Shown here in pieces: positions 51,798 through 62,605 of a DNA stretch of 64,000 nucleotides (the stretch's first letter is position 1; every line of letters starts with the position of its first letter). The notes under the pieces were generated by a model, which was given only the letters and a program-made list of their open reading frames with translations, was not told the origin of the DNA and searched no databases. Made by a program: the position numbers and the translations under genes. The stretch is from assembly GCA_050251735.1 (NCBI GenBank), contig JBFWMF010000007.1, forward strand, positions 79,273 to 143,272, read 5' to 3'. Origin of the DNA: Desulfitobacterium sp050251735 (lineage in GTDB: Bacteria; Bacillota; Desulfitobacteriia; Desulfitobacteriales; Desulfitobacteriaceae).

Positions 51798-52676
51798 ATG
51801 AAAGGTATTATTCTTGCTGGTGGGTCAGGTACACGACTCTATCCACTAACATTGGTAACTTCAAAACAACTTTTACCTATTTATGATAAACCCATGATTT
51901 ATTATCCTTTATCGACACTTATGCTAGCAGGTATTAAGGACATTCTCATTATTTCTACACCACATGACTTGCCTAACTTTGAGAGGCTATTAGGTGATGG
52001 CTCTAGCTTTGGGATCAATCTTTCATATAAGGAGCAACCTTCTCCTGATGGGTTGGCTCAAGCTTTTATCCTTGGTGAAGAATTTATCAACGGCGATAGC
52101 TGTGCCATGATCCTTGGCGACAACATTTTTTATGGCAGTGGTTTAACGAGGCATTTGCGCACTGCAGTCCAACAGCAGGAAGGCGCCACCGTATTCGGCT
52201 ATTATGTGGAGGACCCGGAAAGATTTGGGGTTGTCGAATTTGATGAAAACGGCAGAGCGATTTCGTTAGAAGAAAAGCCGTTAAGTCCGAAGTCCAATTA
52301 TGCTGTCACAGGGTTATATTTTTATGATAGTAAAGTATGTGAATATGCAAAGGAAATGAAGCCATCTGCCCGTGGTGAACTAGAGATTACGGATTTAAAT
52401 CGCATTTATTTGGAAAATGGTAAACTTGATGTGATTACTTTAGGACGTGGTTATGCATGGCTTGATACTGGAACGGTAGATTCTCTGACAGAGGCTGCAG
52501 AGTTCGTCAAGGTTCTTGAGACTCGGCAAGGTGTTAAAATATCCGCTTTAGAAGAAATTGCTTATCACAATGGATGGATAACAAGAGAAAAGTTAGTGGA
52601 GTCCGCTCAGAGGTATGGGAAATCAGCTTATGGCCAACACCTAATGAAAGTAGTTGAAGGTAAATTAAAGTATTAA
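51798..52676 (+). CDS. rmlA: Glucose-1-phosphate thymidylyltransferase
   Basis: 292 residues (normal length). Signature GGSGTRLYPLTLVTSKQLLP (about 8-27) followed by YDKPMIYYP, QEGATVFGYYVEDPERFGVV and LDTGTVDSLTEA. Catalyses dTTP plus glucose-1-phosphate to dTDP-glucose, the first step of dTDP-sugar synthesis. GGAGG lies 8 bp before the ATG. rmlC follows by 13 bp. Confidence 0.95.
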   Translation: MKGIILAGGSGTRLYPLTLVTSKQLLPIYDKPMIYYPLSTLMLAGIKDILIISTPHDLPNFERLLGDGSSFGINLSYKEQPSPDGLAQAFILGEEFINGDSCAMILGDNIFYGSGLTRHLRTAVQQQEGATVFGYYVEDPERFGVVEFDENGRAISLEEKPLSPKSNYAVTGLYFYDSKVCEYAKEMKPSARGELEITDLNRIYLENGKLDVITLGRGYAWLDTGTVDSLTEAAEFVKVLETRQGVKISALEEIAYHNGWITREKLVESAQRYGKSAYGQHLMKVVEGKLKY

Positions 52677-52689
52677 GGAGGGGAGACGA

Positions 52690-53250
52690 ATGAAAGCATT
52701 AAAGACCGAAGTGCTTGATGTCTTCATAATTGAGCCACAGGTTTTTGGGGATCACCGCGGTTGGTTTATGGAATCTTGGTCAAACCGGAGTTTGGAAGAA
52801 GCAGGATTACATTATAATTTTGTTCAAGATAATCAATCCTTTTCTGCGCAGAAAGGTACATTAAGGGGATTGCATTTTCAAAAAGGGGATGCTGCACAAG
52901 CGAAGTTAGTGCGCTGCAATAAAGGAGCCGTCTTAGACGTCGCAGTCGACCTTCGTAAAGGATCACCTACGTATAAAAAATGGGTTGCAGTGGAATTATC
53001 TGCAGATAATAAAAGACAGCTCCTAATTCCACGAGGGTTCGCCCACGCTTTTTTAACATTAACAGATGATGTGGAGTTCTTATATAAAGCTGATAATTAT
53101 TATAATCTCGAGGCCGATAGAAACATTATCTGGAATGATGAAGAGATCAACATCGATTGGGGAATATTAAATCCTATTCTCTCAGAGAAGGATGCCAAAG
53201 CTCCGCGCTTATATGAGAGCGATGTCGATTTTGTTTATGAGGAGAGGTAG
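52690..53250 (+). CDS. rmlC: dTDP-4-dehydrorhamnose 3,5-epimerase (RmlC family)
   Basis: 186-residue cupin. The LRGLHFQ and PRGFAHAFLTL motifs hold the catalytic His/Lys/Tyr environment; RVRCNK is replaced here by LVRCNKGAVLDVAVDLRKGS. AAGGAGGGGAG precedes the ATG. It epimerises C3 and C5 of dTDP-4-keto-6-deoxyglucose. Its companion reductase RmlD is not in the window, so the final sugar may not be rhamnose. Confidence 0.93.
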   Translation: MKALKTEVLDVFIIEPQVFGDHRGWFMESWSNRSLEEAGLHYNFVQDNQSFSAQKGTLRGLHFQKGDAAQAKLVRCNKGAVLDVAVDLRKGSPTYKKWVAVELSADNKRQLLIPRGFAHAFLTLTDDVEFLYKADNYYNLEADRNIIWNDEEINIDWGILNPILSEKDAKAPRLYESDVDFVYEER

Positions 53251-53251
53251 A

Positions 53252-54239
<988 letters not shown>

Positions 54240-54265
<26 letters not shown>

Positions 54266-55175
54266 ACAAATTCAGATACTTCTCTCAACTTACAATGGCG
54301 AGAAATATCTGTGTCAACAACTCGACAGTTATGTGGCGCTGGAAGGTTTCGAACGGATAAAGGTTTTAGTTCGAGATGATGGTTCCACGGATAGAACAAG
54401 AGAAATTTTAATAGAATATCAACAAAAGTATAATTTTGAAGTAATGTTGGGAGAAAACATTGGTGTAACAAAGAGCATTTTTGAACTCCTTTGCAAATGT
54501 GATAAAAACTGTATTTTTTTTGCCATTAGTGATCAAGATGACGTATGGATGACAGATAAATTTACTCGTGCTCTCAAAATGTTATCACCTATGCCTCAAG
54601 ATATACCATTAATGTATGCTTCTTTATCTGAAGTTGTAAGAGAAGATCTCACGATAATGGGTACTACCTTAAATCCTGTTAGGGATGCCGGATTTTATAA
54701 TGCTATGGTACAAAATATTGCACCAGGGCATACACAGGTATACAATAGAAAAATGGTGGACTTGCTAATAGAACATGGAATTAGTGAGGTTACCGTTGTA
54801 GACTGGTGGATTTATTTAGTAGCAGGTGGTGTAGGAAGGGTTCTGTTTGATCACAATTGTACAGTGAAACATCGCCAACATGGGAAAAATGCAGTAGGAT
54901 ACCAACTGGGAACAATTGAAAGAACGTTAACTCGTATCAAAAAACTAAATAGACACGATGCTAATGCAATTTCTCGTCAATTGAAATATTTTTATGATAT
55001 TTACGGCAAAATCTTAAAAGAAGAGTATTGCGTTGAGCTGGAGAACTATTTAAGCAGCTTAAAAACACTGAGGAATAGAATTAATTACGTCGTCCACTGT
55101 AAAGTGTATAGACAGACAAAATTGGAAACCCTTCTATTTAAAGCCTTGTATGTCTTAGGAAAATACAATTTATAG
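54240..55175 (+). CDS. Glycosyltransferase, family 2 (rhamnosyltransferase-like)
   Basis: 311 residues from ATG 54240, overlapping the rmlB stop by 26 bp. GT-A motifs: ILLSTYNGEKYLCQQLDS, RDDGSTDRT and DQDDVWMTDKF. The ISDQDDVW motif and length are typical of the alpha-rhamnosyltransferase-like GT2 group, fitting the dTDP-sugar genes before it. An internal ATG 12 bp later is an equal alternative start. Base composition starts to fall in GC from here. Confidence 0.85.
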
Positions 55176-55200
55176 ACAGCGTTGTATAAAGGAGTGTTTC

Positions 55201-56002
55201 ATGGAAGGGTTAAAGATAGAACTAGGATGTGGAAAAACAAAATCGGAAGGGTATATTGGTGTTGATCGTTGTCGATTAGAGGTGTAGATATCGTAGCCGA
55301 TTTGAACGAAGGGCTACCTTTTGAGGATAACTCGGCAGAAATAATTTTGGCGTGCCATTCTTTAGAACATATGGATGATCTATACTTCACGATGAGTGAA
55401 ATATTCAGAATCTGTAAGCACAAAGCGATCTTATATATATTAGCGCCGTATTATAAAAGCTCATTGAACATTGCAAATCTATATCATAAAAATGTCTTTA
55501 ATGAGGAAACATTCCGATTCTTTAGCAAGTACCCATAAATATATTTGAATAAGAAGACTATGCAGATTCTATTTACAAAGACATAGCAAAAATTAATCAG
55601 ACTGCTTTCGAAAGAGAAAAGGAAATTCAAAAAGATCAAAATGATAACAAATGGAGCCGAAAATATCATTTTTTCAGAAAACAGAACAGCCTATATTCTG
55701 ATATTAATGCGTTGTACCCTCAGTTTATACAGAATATGGCGAAACAAGCTACTTTTCATACTGAAAGATCTGCCTTGTTCTTGCCATCTGTGGTATCCTT
55801 TGCACAATGTACCACATATCAAGTGGAAGTGAAGGGTGATACCATTCATTATTTTCTTATAGCATGTAAGGGTGCAAAGTTGTTGACAGAAGTGGTTCAA
55901 AATAATACTATTTTAAAGCAGGAAGTTGAAAGGAAAGAAGGGGAACATACCCTTCAGATAAAGGGTGGAAGTGGGAGAGTTTATATGCATTTAGAACAAT
56001 GA
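55201..56002 (+). pseudogene. Broken SAM-dependent methyltransferase gene
   Basis: The start reads MEGLKIELGCGKTKSEGYIG, a class I methyltransferase (motif I ELGCGKTK). At about 55275-55281 a one-base loss puts GVDIVADLNEGLPFEDNS, LACHSLEHMDD (motif) and ..NEETFRFFSKYP in another frame; at 55533-55536 the frame ends at TAA, but one extra C would continue it as PINIFE. There an in-frame TAA at 55550 (probably GAA once) interrupts, and then EDYADSIYKDIAK runs on to MHLEQ and stop at 56002. Three lesions over 800 bp make it inactive. Confidence 0.85.
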
Positions 56003-56113
56003 ATCCATTCAGCATTGTTAGGATTTTGGAAGTGAAAAATAAAAAAAATGTTCTTTGCGAAAACAAGTTTAGCCTACTTTACAATATAAGTACAATAAGA
56101 AGGAGATTATATA

Positions 56114-57247
56114 ATGGCAATTCAATTGTTTAAACCAACATTTCACGTCGAGGAGTGTCTAGATGAAATAAGAGAGTGTCTAGAAAAGGGATGGACAGGT
56201 CTAGGGTTTAAGACTGTAGAATTTGAGAATAAGTGGAAAGAATACACAGGACATAAATATGCACACTATTTAAATTCTGCAACAGTTGGGTTGCATCTTG
56301 CAGTACAGATCTTAAAAATGCAGAATAATTGGCAGGATGGAGATGAAATTATCTCTACTCCTATAACCTTTATTTCCTCTAATCATGCAATTTTGTATGA
56401 AAATATGGTAGCACGTTTTGCTGATGTAGATGATTATTTGTGTTTGGATCCAGAAGATGTAGAGAAGAAAATCAATGAAAAGACTAAGGCTGTTCTATTT
56501 GTGGGTTATGGCGGTTGCTTTGGTAAACTGGATAGAATCATTGAAATCTGTAATAAGCACAATTTGAAACTAATTTTAGATGCTGCTCATATGGCAGGTA
56601 CCAGAGTAAATGGCGTTTTCCCTGGTACTCTGGAGGGAGTAGATGTTGCAGTTTACTCTTATCAGGCTGTTAAAAACCTTCCTACTGCAGACAGTGGAAT
56701 GATTTGCTTTAAGGATGAGGAAAATGACGCACTTTGCCGTAAACTTACCTGGCTGGGTATCAATAAGGATACTTATGCAAGAAGTGGTGACAAGGGCACA
56801 TATAAATGGAAATATGACGTGGAATATTTAGGATACAAAGATCATGGTAATTCTATTATGGCAAGTATCGGTCTTGTTCAGCTAAAGTATCTAGACGAAG
56901 ACAACGCATATAGAAGACAGATATGTTCTTGGTATGATGAATACTTTGAAGGATGTGATAAGGTTCACCGTATTCCGGTATGTTATGGCGACGAATGCTC
57001 GCGTCATCTGTATGTAATTGCCGTAGAAGACCGTGAAGGTTTAATGGCTGCATTGAATCAAGCAGATATATATCCGGGCGTACACTATCGTGATAACACT
57101 GAATATCAAATGTATTCGTATGACGATGGTAAGTGTCCAAAGGCAAGGACAATATCTAATCACATTATTTCACTGCCACTTCACTTACAGTTGACAAAGG
57201 AAGATGTAGAATACGTAGCAAATAAAGTAAAAGAATTTGTAAAGTAG
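56114..57247 (+). CDS. DegT/DnrJ/EryC1 sugar aminotransferase (WecE-like)
   Basis: 377 residues. PLP lysine K187 in SYQAVKNLPTADSG; GWTGLGFKTVEFENKW and NSATVGLHLAVQIL at the start, LDAAHMAGTRVNG in the middle. It probably aminates a dTDP-4-keto-6-deoxyhexose from RmlB (or its RmlC epimer), then the next gene acetylates it, as in WecE/WecD. The region upstream has the decayed methyltransferase. AAGGAG before the ATG. 10 bp later follows the GNAT gene. Confidence 0.9.
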   Translation: MAIQLFKPTFHVEECLDEIRECLEKGWTGLGFKTVEFENKWKEYTGHKYAHYLNSATVGLHLAVQILKMQNNWQDGDEIISTPITFISSNHAILYENMVARFADVDDYLCLDPEDVEKKINEKTKAVLFVGYGGCFGKLDRIIEICNKHNLKLILDAAHMAGTRVNGVFPGTLEGVDVAVYSYQAVKNLPTADSGMICFKDEENDALCRKLTWLGINKDTYARSGDKGTYKWKYDVEYLGYKDHGNSIMASIGLVQLKYLDEDNAYRRQICSWYDEYFEGCDKVHRIPVCYGDECSRHLYVIAVEDREGLMAALNQADIYPGVHYRDNTEYQMYSYDDGKCPKARTISNHIISLPLHLQLTKEDVEYVANKVKEFVK

Positions 57248-57257
57248 GGCATTAAAA

Positions 57258-57770
57258 ATGCTTCACCAATATTTAGAAGAAGAATTCCCGTTGAGTCTAA
57301 GACCGCTCTGTGAAGATGACATAGAACAGTTGCGCTTATGGCGAAATTTAGATCATATTCGAAAAAACTTTATTTCAAGTAATATAATTTCCCCTGTTCA
57401 ACAAAAATCATGGTTTGATAAACACAAAGTCATAGAAAATGACTTTGTGTTTATCATTGAGGAAACCAGTGTTTTGAATAAAAAAATAGGAGCTATCTCT
57501 ATTTACAATTTTTCTAAGAATGCTCAAATTGCTGAATTCGGACGTTTTTTCATAGGCGAAGCAGATGCACATGGAAAGGGATATGGCATACAAGCGGCAA
57601 AAATGGCCTGCAATATTGCTTTTGAGCAGATGGGTTTAGAGAAACTTTTGCTTGAGGTTTTTGAAGACAATCTACCAGCTTACAAAATCTATAAAAAAAT
57701 TGGTTTTCATGAATATGATGAACGTTTGGAAAATGGGCGAAAGCTAATTTGTATGGAATTAAATAAGTAA
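57258..57770 (+). CDS. GNAT-family acetyltransferase
   Basis: 170 residues with the RimJ/RimL-type fold: SLRPLCEDDIEQLRLWRN at the start, acetyl-CoA loop in GKGYGIQAAKMACNIAFEQM (motif A R/QxxGxG/A-like) and LLEVFEDNLPAYKIYKKIGF. GNATs next to DegT aminotransferases usually N-acetylate the new amino sugar. This fits dTDP-4-acetamido-4,6-dideoxyhexose synthesis, or PseH-like action. Ten bp after the aminotransferase, with a weak ribosome site. Confidence 0.85.
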   Translation: MLHQYLEEEFPLSLRPLCEDDIEQLRLWRNLDHIRKNFISSNIISPVQQKSWFDKHKVIENDFVFIIEETSVLNKKIGAISIYNFSKNAQIAEFGRFFIGEADAHGKGYGIQAAKMACNIAFEQMGLEKLLLEVFEDNLPAYKIYKKIGFHEYDERLENGRKLICMELNK

Positions 57771-57786
57771 TTGAGGAAGAAGATAC

Positions 57787-58953
57787 ATGAGAATACCACA
57801 TGTTTTGGTCGAGTGTATTGAAAAAATACCTTCTGTAATAGTAGGTGTTTTGGTACCTCTACAGTCATTACAAGATAAGGAACTTTTACAGGTTAGATTC
57901 ATTAAAACTATTGAAATCACCGCCGATGATTTGGCCTGGTGTGATATATTGGTCTGCGTTAGAGGTTGTGAACCTATAGATTTCTGTGTTGTGCAGGCTG
58001 CTAAAAAAGCAGGAAGAAAAATTATTTATTTTTTAGACGATGACCTATTAGATATTCCACAAGATGTATCATGTAGTCCGTATTTTAATGATAGATTTAT
58101 CAGAAAAAATATAATAAACCTGATGGAGTTAAGTGACATCTTGTGGGCAGTTAACCCTAATATTATTAGGAAATATGGACATTTCTTTGAAAAATCTTGT
58201 TTGGCAGATGCCTGCACTTGCGAAATCAAAGAGCTACAGGTGAGGCCTGATTTTCCAGTTAAATTTATTTATGCTGGAAGTATTGATCACGAAAATATTG
58301 TAAGAGAAAAACTAAGTAGTAATATAAAAAGAATTATTGAAGAGTATGGCGATAAGGTTGAATTTACCTTTATTGGCGCAAATCCACATTTGAGTGATTT
58401 ATCGCAAGTCAAATATATACCATATATAGAAGATTACTCTGAATACAAAAAGTTGATGAATGAATCTGGATTTCATATTTCATTCGCTATTGTAAGAACT
58501 ACACCTTTCTATAAACATAAATATTTTAATAAGTTTTTAGAATATGCGTCAATTGGTGCAATTGGGATTTACACCAATACAGAACCCTATACTTTTATTA
58601 TTGAAAATGAAGTAAATGGGATATTATGTGATGATAATAATGATAAGTGGTACGATGCCATGAAGTTTTTAATAGAAAACCCTAAAAAGCGAAATGAAAT
58701 GAGTAAAGAAGCATATAGGCTATTATGCGAAAGATTTACTCCTGAAAGTGTGGGAGAAAAGTTAAATGTACTTATGCCTGAATTGATTACTTTTAATGCT
58801 CCTGAGATATTAGCCCAGCGGATAAATATTAATCAAAAATCTGTAATTATGCGTTTTTATTTTCATCGCGTTAGGATGCTATTCGTACAATATGGAGTTA
58901 TTGCGCTTATAATTCTCCCTGTGAAAGTAATCAAGATGATTTTAAGACTCTGA
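57787..58953 (+). CDS. Glycosyltransferase-like protein (GT-B, family 4 type)
   Basis: 388 residues. N-terminal half: LVCVRGCEPIDFCVVQAAKK and IIYFLDDDLLDIPQD; C-terminal half: PVKFIYAGSIDHENIV, FTFIGANPH, YSEYKKLMNESGFHISF and KFLEYASIGAIGIYTN, giving the donor-binding GT4 fold. AT-rich. It is probably one of the chain-assembling transferases of the locus. The N-terminal half resembles the second domain of the large glycosyltransferase at 62606. Confidence 0.82.
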   Translation: MRIPHVLVECIEKIPSVIVGVLVPLQSLQDKELLQVRFIKTIEITADDLAWCDILVCVRGCEPIDFCVVQAAKKAGRKIIYFLDDDLLDIPQDVSCSPYFNDRFIRKNIINLMELSDILWAVNPNIIRKYGHFFEKSCLADACTCEIKELQVRPDFPVKFIYAGSIDHENIVREKLSSNIKRIIEEYGDKVEFTFIGANPHLSDLSQVKYIPYIEDYSEYKKLMNESGFHISFAIVRTTPFYKHKYFNKFLEYASIGAIGIYTNTEPYTFIIENEVNGILCDDNNDKWYDAMKFLIENPKKRNEMSKEAYRLLCERFTPESVGEKLNVLMPELITFNAPEILAQRININQKSVIMRFYFHRVRMLFVQYGVIALIILPVKVIKMILRL

Positions 58954-58986
58954 CAAGAAAAAAAGGGAAAGTTAGGTGAAAGTCAG

Positions 58987-59775
58987 TTGTTTTTAGTTGA
59001 TTATTTTAAAAATGTTTATAAATCTCGTTTCATCTTAAAAAGTCTGGTTCAAAAGGACTTGAAAAATAGATATAGAAAGTCTTTTTTAGGGGTTGCATGG
59101 TCTATCCTAACTCCGTTAGGAATGGTATTGATTATTGGTAGTGTTTATTCCATTATATGGGGACAAAACCCTAAAGTGTTTATTCCTATTCTATTTACAG
59201 GACTTACTCCATGGCTGTTTCTGACAGGTTCCGCTGATGGCGGTGCTATGTGCTTTGCATCAGCAGAAGGATACATCAAACAAACAATGACGAACATTGA
59301 AATTTTTCCACTGCGGAGTGTTCTAGTTGCCTTTGTAAATTTATTATATAGTGCAGTTGCTTTTTTTATTGTATATCTCTTTCTAGCACCTGAGAAATAC
59401 TCTCTAAATATGTTTATGGTATTTTTAGGACTTGCAATTCTTTTTACTTTTGGGGCTGGTATGGCAACAATAGCCGGAGTGATAAACACCCATGTGCGTG
59501 ATTACCAGCCGCTCCAATCTTTAATTTTACAGGGAATGTTTTACGCAACACCTATTATCTATCCTGCTGAAATGCTTGAAAAAAAGGGGTACTCTCTAAT
59601 TTATCTCCTTAATCCTTTCTATTACATGATCGAGGTAGTTCGTGCGCCTATGACAGGTGGGGCAATACCATCCTTGCAGATATATCTGACAGCAATCGCC
59701 ATTGCCTTAACCGTTGCCTTTATTGGAATTTATCTTATTAGAAAAGTCGGGAGAAACCTTGTGTTCAGGCTATAG
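58987..59775 (+). CDS. Polysaccharide ABC-2 transporter permease (Wzm-like)
   Basis: 262 residues, six membrane helices, TTG start with TTAGGTG upstream. The start (LVQKDLKNRYRKSFLGVAWS, then TPLGMVLIIGSVYSIIW) is the clear ABC2_membrane signature of O-antigen and teichoic-acid exporters. Partner ATPase follows at 11 bp. It gives this locus an ABC export route beside the Wzx route in the first locus. Confidence 0.92.
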   Translation: MFLVDYFKNVYKSRFILKSLVQKDLKNRYRKSFLGVAWSILTPLGMVLIIGSVYSIIWGQNPKVFIPILFTGLTPWLFLTGSADGGAMCFASAEGYIKQTMTNIEIFPLRSVLVAFVNLLYSAVAFFIVYLFLAPEKYSLNMFMVFLGLAILFTFGAGMATIAGVINTHVRDYQPLQSLILQGMFYATPIIYPAEMLEKKGYSLIYLLNPFYYMIEVVRAPMTGGAIPSLQIYLTAIAIALTVAFIGIYLIRKVGRNLVFRL

Positions 59776-59786
59776 GGGGAATAAGT

Positions 59787-60539
59787 ATGAGTAAGATTTT
59801 ATTGGAAGATGTATGTTTAGATTTTAGATTAAAAAAAAGTATTCGCATAAAAGACTTATTAATTCCGGGTAGTAAACGATTCAATTCAATGGAAAAAGAC
59901 GGGACTATTCACGCATTAAAAAAGATAAACTTAGAACTCAAGGATGGCGATCGTCTTGCTATAGTAGGGCATAACGGCGCAGGTAAAAGTACTATTCTCA
60001 AAACTCTAGCAGGCATTTATCCTCTTACTTCCGGAAAAATACAAGTGATCGGAAAGATTTCCAGTCTATTTGAAATGGCCACGGGTTTTGAAATGGAAGC
60101 GTCAGGTTGGGAAAACATACAACTGAGGGGGCTGATGTTAGGGGAAACACCTGAGTCTATTGCAGAAAAGATGGAAGAAATCGCAGCTTTTTCAGAGCTG
60201 GGAGATTTCTTGGACGTGCCTGTGAAATATTATTCGTCAGGAATGTTCATTCGATTAGCATTTTCGGTTTCTACAGCAATTAACCCAGAAATTTTATTAC
60301 TTGATGAAGTAATTGGTGCTGGCGATGCAGGATTTGTCAGCAAAGCAATAAAGCGTATGAAAGAGCTTATGGATACTGCAAATATTCTTGTATTTGTAAC
60401 ACATAGTATGCAGAGTGCAGTTGATTTATGTAACAAAGGCATTTGGATGGAGAGAGGCGAAATTTATATGCAGGGGGATGTAAAAGAAGTAACTCAGGCA
60501 TATATAAAAAGCCAAAAAAACGGCGGTGAACAAAAATAA
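59787..60539 (+). CDS. Polysaccharide ABC transporter ATPase (Wzt-like, no C-terminal binding domain)
   Basis: 250 residues. Walker A GHNGAGKST, signature YYSSGMFIRLAFSV and Walker B ILLLDEVIGAGDAGF, followed by VTHSMQSAVDLC. The N-terminal basic region (FRLKKSIRIKDLLIPG) is typical of TagH/Wzt-type proteins. Full-length Wzt carries about 150-200 extra residues that read the chain end-cap; those are absent here, so cargo specificity may not use a cap. GGGGGAATAAG before the ATG. Confidence 0.92.
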   Translation: MSKILLEDVCLDFRLKKSIRIKDLLIPGSKRFNSMEKDGTIHALKKINLELKDGDRLAIVGHNGAGKSTILKTLAGIYPLTSGKIQVIGKISSLFEMATGFEMEASGWENIQLRGLMLGETPESIAEKMEEIAAFSELGDFLDVPVKYYSSGMFIRLAFSVSTAINPEILLLDEVIGAGDAGFVSKAIKRMKELMDTANILVFVTHSMQSAVDLCNKGIWMERGEIYMQGDVKEVTQAYIKSQKNGGEQK

Positions 60540-60651
60540 TAATACAGAAGATTTAATAAAGGACAAAGAAATATTCCGTGGGGAAGATGTACCAGATAGT
60601 CTTTTCGTTATTGTGATTATTATTTACCAACATAAAGATTCAACTTATTAA
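60526..60651 (+). pseudogene. Possible gene remnant after the ABC ATPase
   Basis: A 41-codon GTG-start open frame (VNKNNNTEDLIKDKEIFRGE.., ..DSLFVIVIIIYQHKDSTY) overlaps the ATPase end by 14 bp. The FVIVIIIYQHK run is reminiscent of the first strand of GT2 enzymes. It stops at once, and a similar coding-like stretch ending WYIEYNHRK occurs at about 60745-60803. Most likely remnants of a deleted transferase; low confidence. Confidence 0.3.
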
Positions 60652-60815
60652 ATGGTAATAGAAATATATGGATATAGAACTGCCGGAGTTAATGAATTTG
60701 AATATTGGTACAAGTATTATTTGAGCTTCTCACTGAAAACTCCTTTTCCAGAGGGGATTACACATTTGTGAAGTGGTATATAGAATACAATCACCGAAAG
60801 TAAAGAGGGACAAAT

Positions 60816-62444
60816 ATGGGGATTCAATCTGCGCAAATTAAGGCAGATAGTAACTCAGCACAGGACAAAAAAATGTTTTCTCTGCAGGTGTTAAGAGGAA
60901 TTGCAGCTGTCTGTATTGTTATCTATCATCTAAAAGGATATACAACAATTGTATGGGGAAAAGGAGAAACTGCATTTTCTTTCATTCCTACGGTAACGGG
61001 TAGTGGTGTTCTACTGTTTTTTTGTATTTCAGGCTTTTTAATGGCCTATCTACTTATGAACAATAACAAAGATTTTTTGAAAAAAAGATTTCTTAGAATT
61101 TATCCTCCTTACTTTCTAGCGGTTACATTAGTGATTTTAACAAAGATTCTCTTATTTAATACTTACAGTATTAACAATTTAGGAAGAGCACTAACATTAC
61201 TTCCTTTTGGCGGAGGTAGTTATGTACTAAATTTAGAATGGACACTGATCTATGAAGTTTTTTTCTATTTGGTTTGCTCAATATTCGCGGTAAAAAAGTT
61301 AAATAAATTTTATCCTTATTTTTTGGCGTTTTGGGCGGTTGTTGTTACCCTTGGTATATATTATTTTAGGATACCTACAGTGGCGTTATCAAACATAAAA
61401 ATTATATTTTTTGCAGGTTATAATTACTTCTTTATTGCCGGAGGACTGGCATATTTCCTTCATTGTAAAATAAAGAAAATTAATTTACAAAAAAATATTA
61501 GGATTTTACTTATTATAGTGTTTATTGGCGCTTTTGTAATATGCTATGAAAATATTTTCGAATTTCCTGCATCGGTTATGAAATATTCATTTCCTGTTTA
61601 TTCAATACTAATTGCTGGAATATTATTACTTGCAATTGATATACCAGTGAAGGGAAACAGTTTTTTCGTAAGACTTGGAGACTATTCTTATGGTATGTAT
61701 TTAATTCATGCACAGGTATTTTGGACAATTATGACTCTTTATAAAAACATAGGATATTCTATGAGTGTGGGAGTTGGAGGCATTGCACTGATATGTGCCC
61801 TAGTGGTCGGCTGGAATTTTGGCAAATTTGAAGTATGGCTACATGGGAAGTTAAGAAAGATGAAGTGGAATCTTTCAACGATGCAGAAGCGAAAGATTAT
61901 AATTGTTGGCCTTCTGTGCATTGTATGGATTGGCATTTTTATTCTAAACTCCACTGGAATTACTGGGATGAGGGCAAATACTCTGTCGTCAGTACAACAG
62001 GCAGAAACATCAAAGACAGTACCAGGGAAAAAAGAACCGGTAGTAAAAGTGATTGAGAATGCTGAATTTGACGGTAGCAAAGTGATAAAAAGAAAAGAGA
62101 TATCTGGCTGGGTTGATTTTATTTCAGCGAACATTATTGAAAAGAAAGCAACGTTAGAACTTAAAGGCTGGACAGTTGACACAGAAAAGTTGACGGTGCC
62201 AAAGCAGGTGGTTGCTGTAAGTGATGGGGAGATTTTAGATGCACGTTTGTCGTGGTATCAGCGTCAGGGTGTTGCAGATTTATTTAAGACGAATGCAGTG
62301 CAAAACTGTGGTTGGAGTCTGAACATTAAGGGGGAAGCACTGAAGGAAGGCACGAACAAGATTGTCATATATGCCCTATTGGATAATGGAAATTGGATAA
62401 GCCTTAAAGTAAAGGAACCAATTGAGGTCAATGTTCGAAATTAA
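60816..62444 (+). CDS. OafA/YrhL-type acyltransferase with extra C-terminal domain
   Basis: 542 residues. Residues 20-360 form the ten-helix acyltransferase-3 membrane domain (FSLQVLRGIAAVCIVIYHLK with the conserved His, FLMAYLLMNN, RLGDYSYGMYLIHAQVFW). It O-acetylates surface sugars using acetyl-CoA in this family. An eleventh helix near 370-390 leads to a soluble beta-rich C-terminal domain (about 400-542, ATLELKGWTVDTEKLTVPKQ..) outside the membrane, whose function I do not recognise. AT-rich. AGAGGGAC before the ATG. Confidence 0.88.
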   Translation: MGIQSAQIKADSNSAQDKKMFSLQVLRGIAAVCIVIYHLKGYTTIVWGKGETAFSFIPTVTGSGVLLFFCISGFLMAYLLMNNNKDFLKKRFLRIYPPYFLAVTLVILTKILLFNTYSINNLGRALTLLPFGGGSYVLNLEWTLIYEVFFYLVCSIFAVKKLNKFYPYFLAFWAVVVTLGIYYFRIPTVALSNIKIIFFAGYNYFFIAGGLAYFLHCKIKKINLQKNIRILLIIVFIGAFVICYENIFEFPASVMKYSFPVYSILIAGILLLAIDIPVKGNSFFVRLGDYSYGMYLIHAQVFWTIMTLYKNIGYSMSVGVGGIALICALVVGWNFGKFEVWLHGKLRKMKWNLSTMQKRKIIIVGLLCIVWIGIFILNSTGITGMRANTLSSVQQAETSKTVPGKKEPVVKVIENAEFDGSKVIKRKEISGWVDFISANIIEKKATLELKGWTVDTEKLTVPKQVVAVSDGEILDARLSWYQRQGVADLFKTNAVQNCGWSLNIKGEALKEGTNKIVIYALLDNGNWISLKVKEPIEVNVRN

Positions 62445-62605
62445 TTTAATAGTGCGAAGAAAATCTCAATGATTAGGGAAGCTTACTGCTGAGGTCTATT
62501 TACTAATCTATGTTTATTTAAGAGAATTACTGATTAGAAGTTACCTGCCAGCATCACGAAAATGGCTTACTATAAAAGTAGAGAGAAAGATATGGGGGAT
62601 AGATC

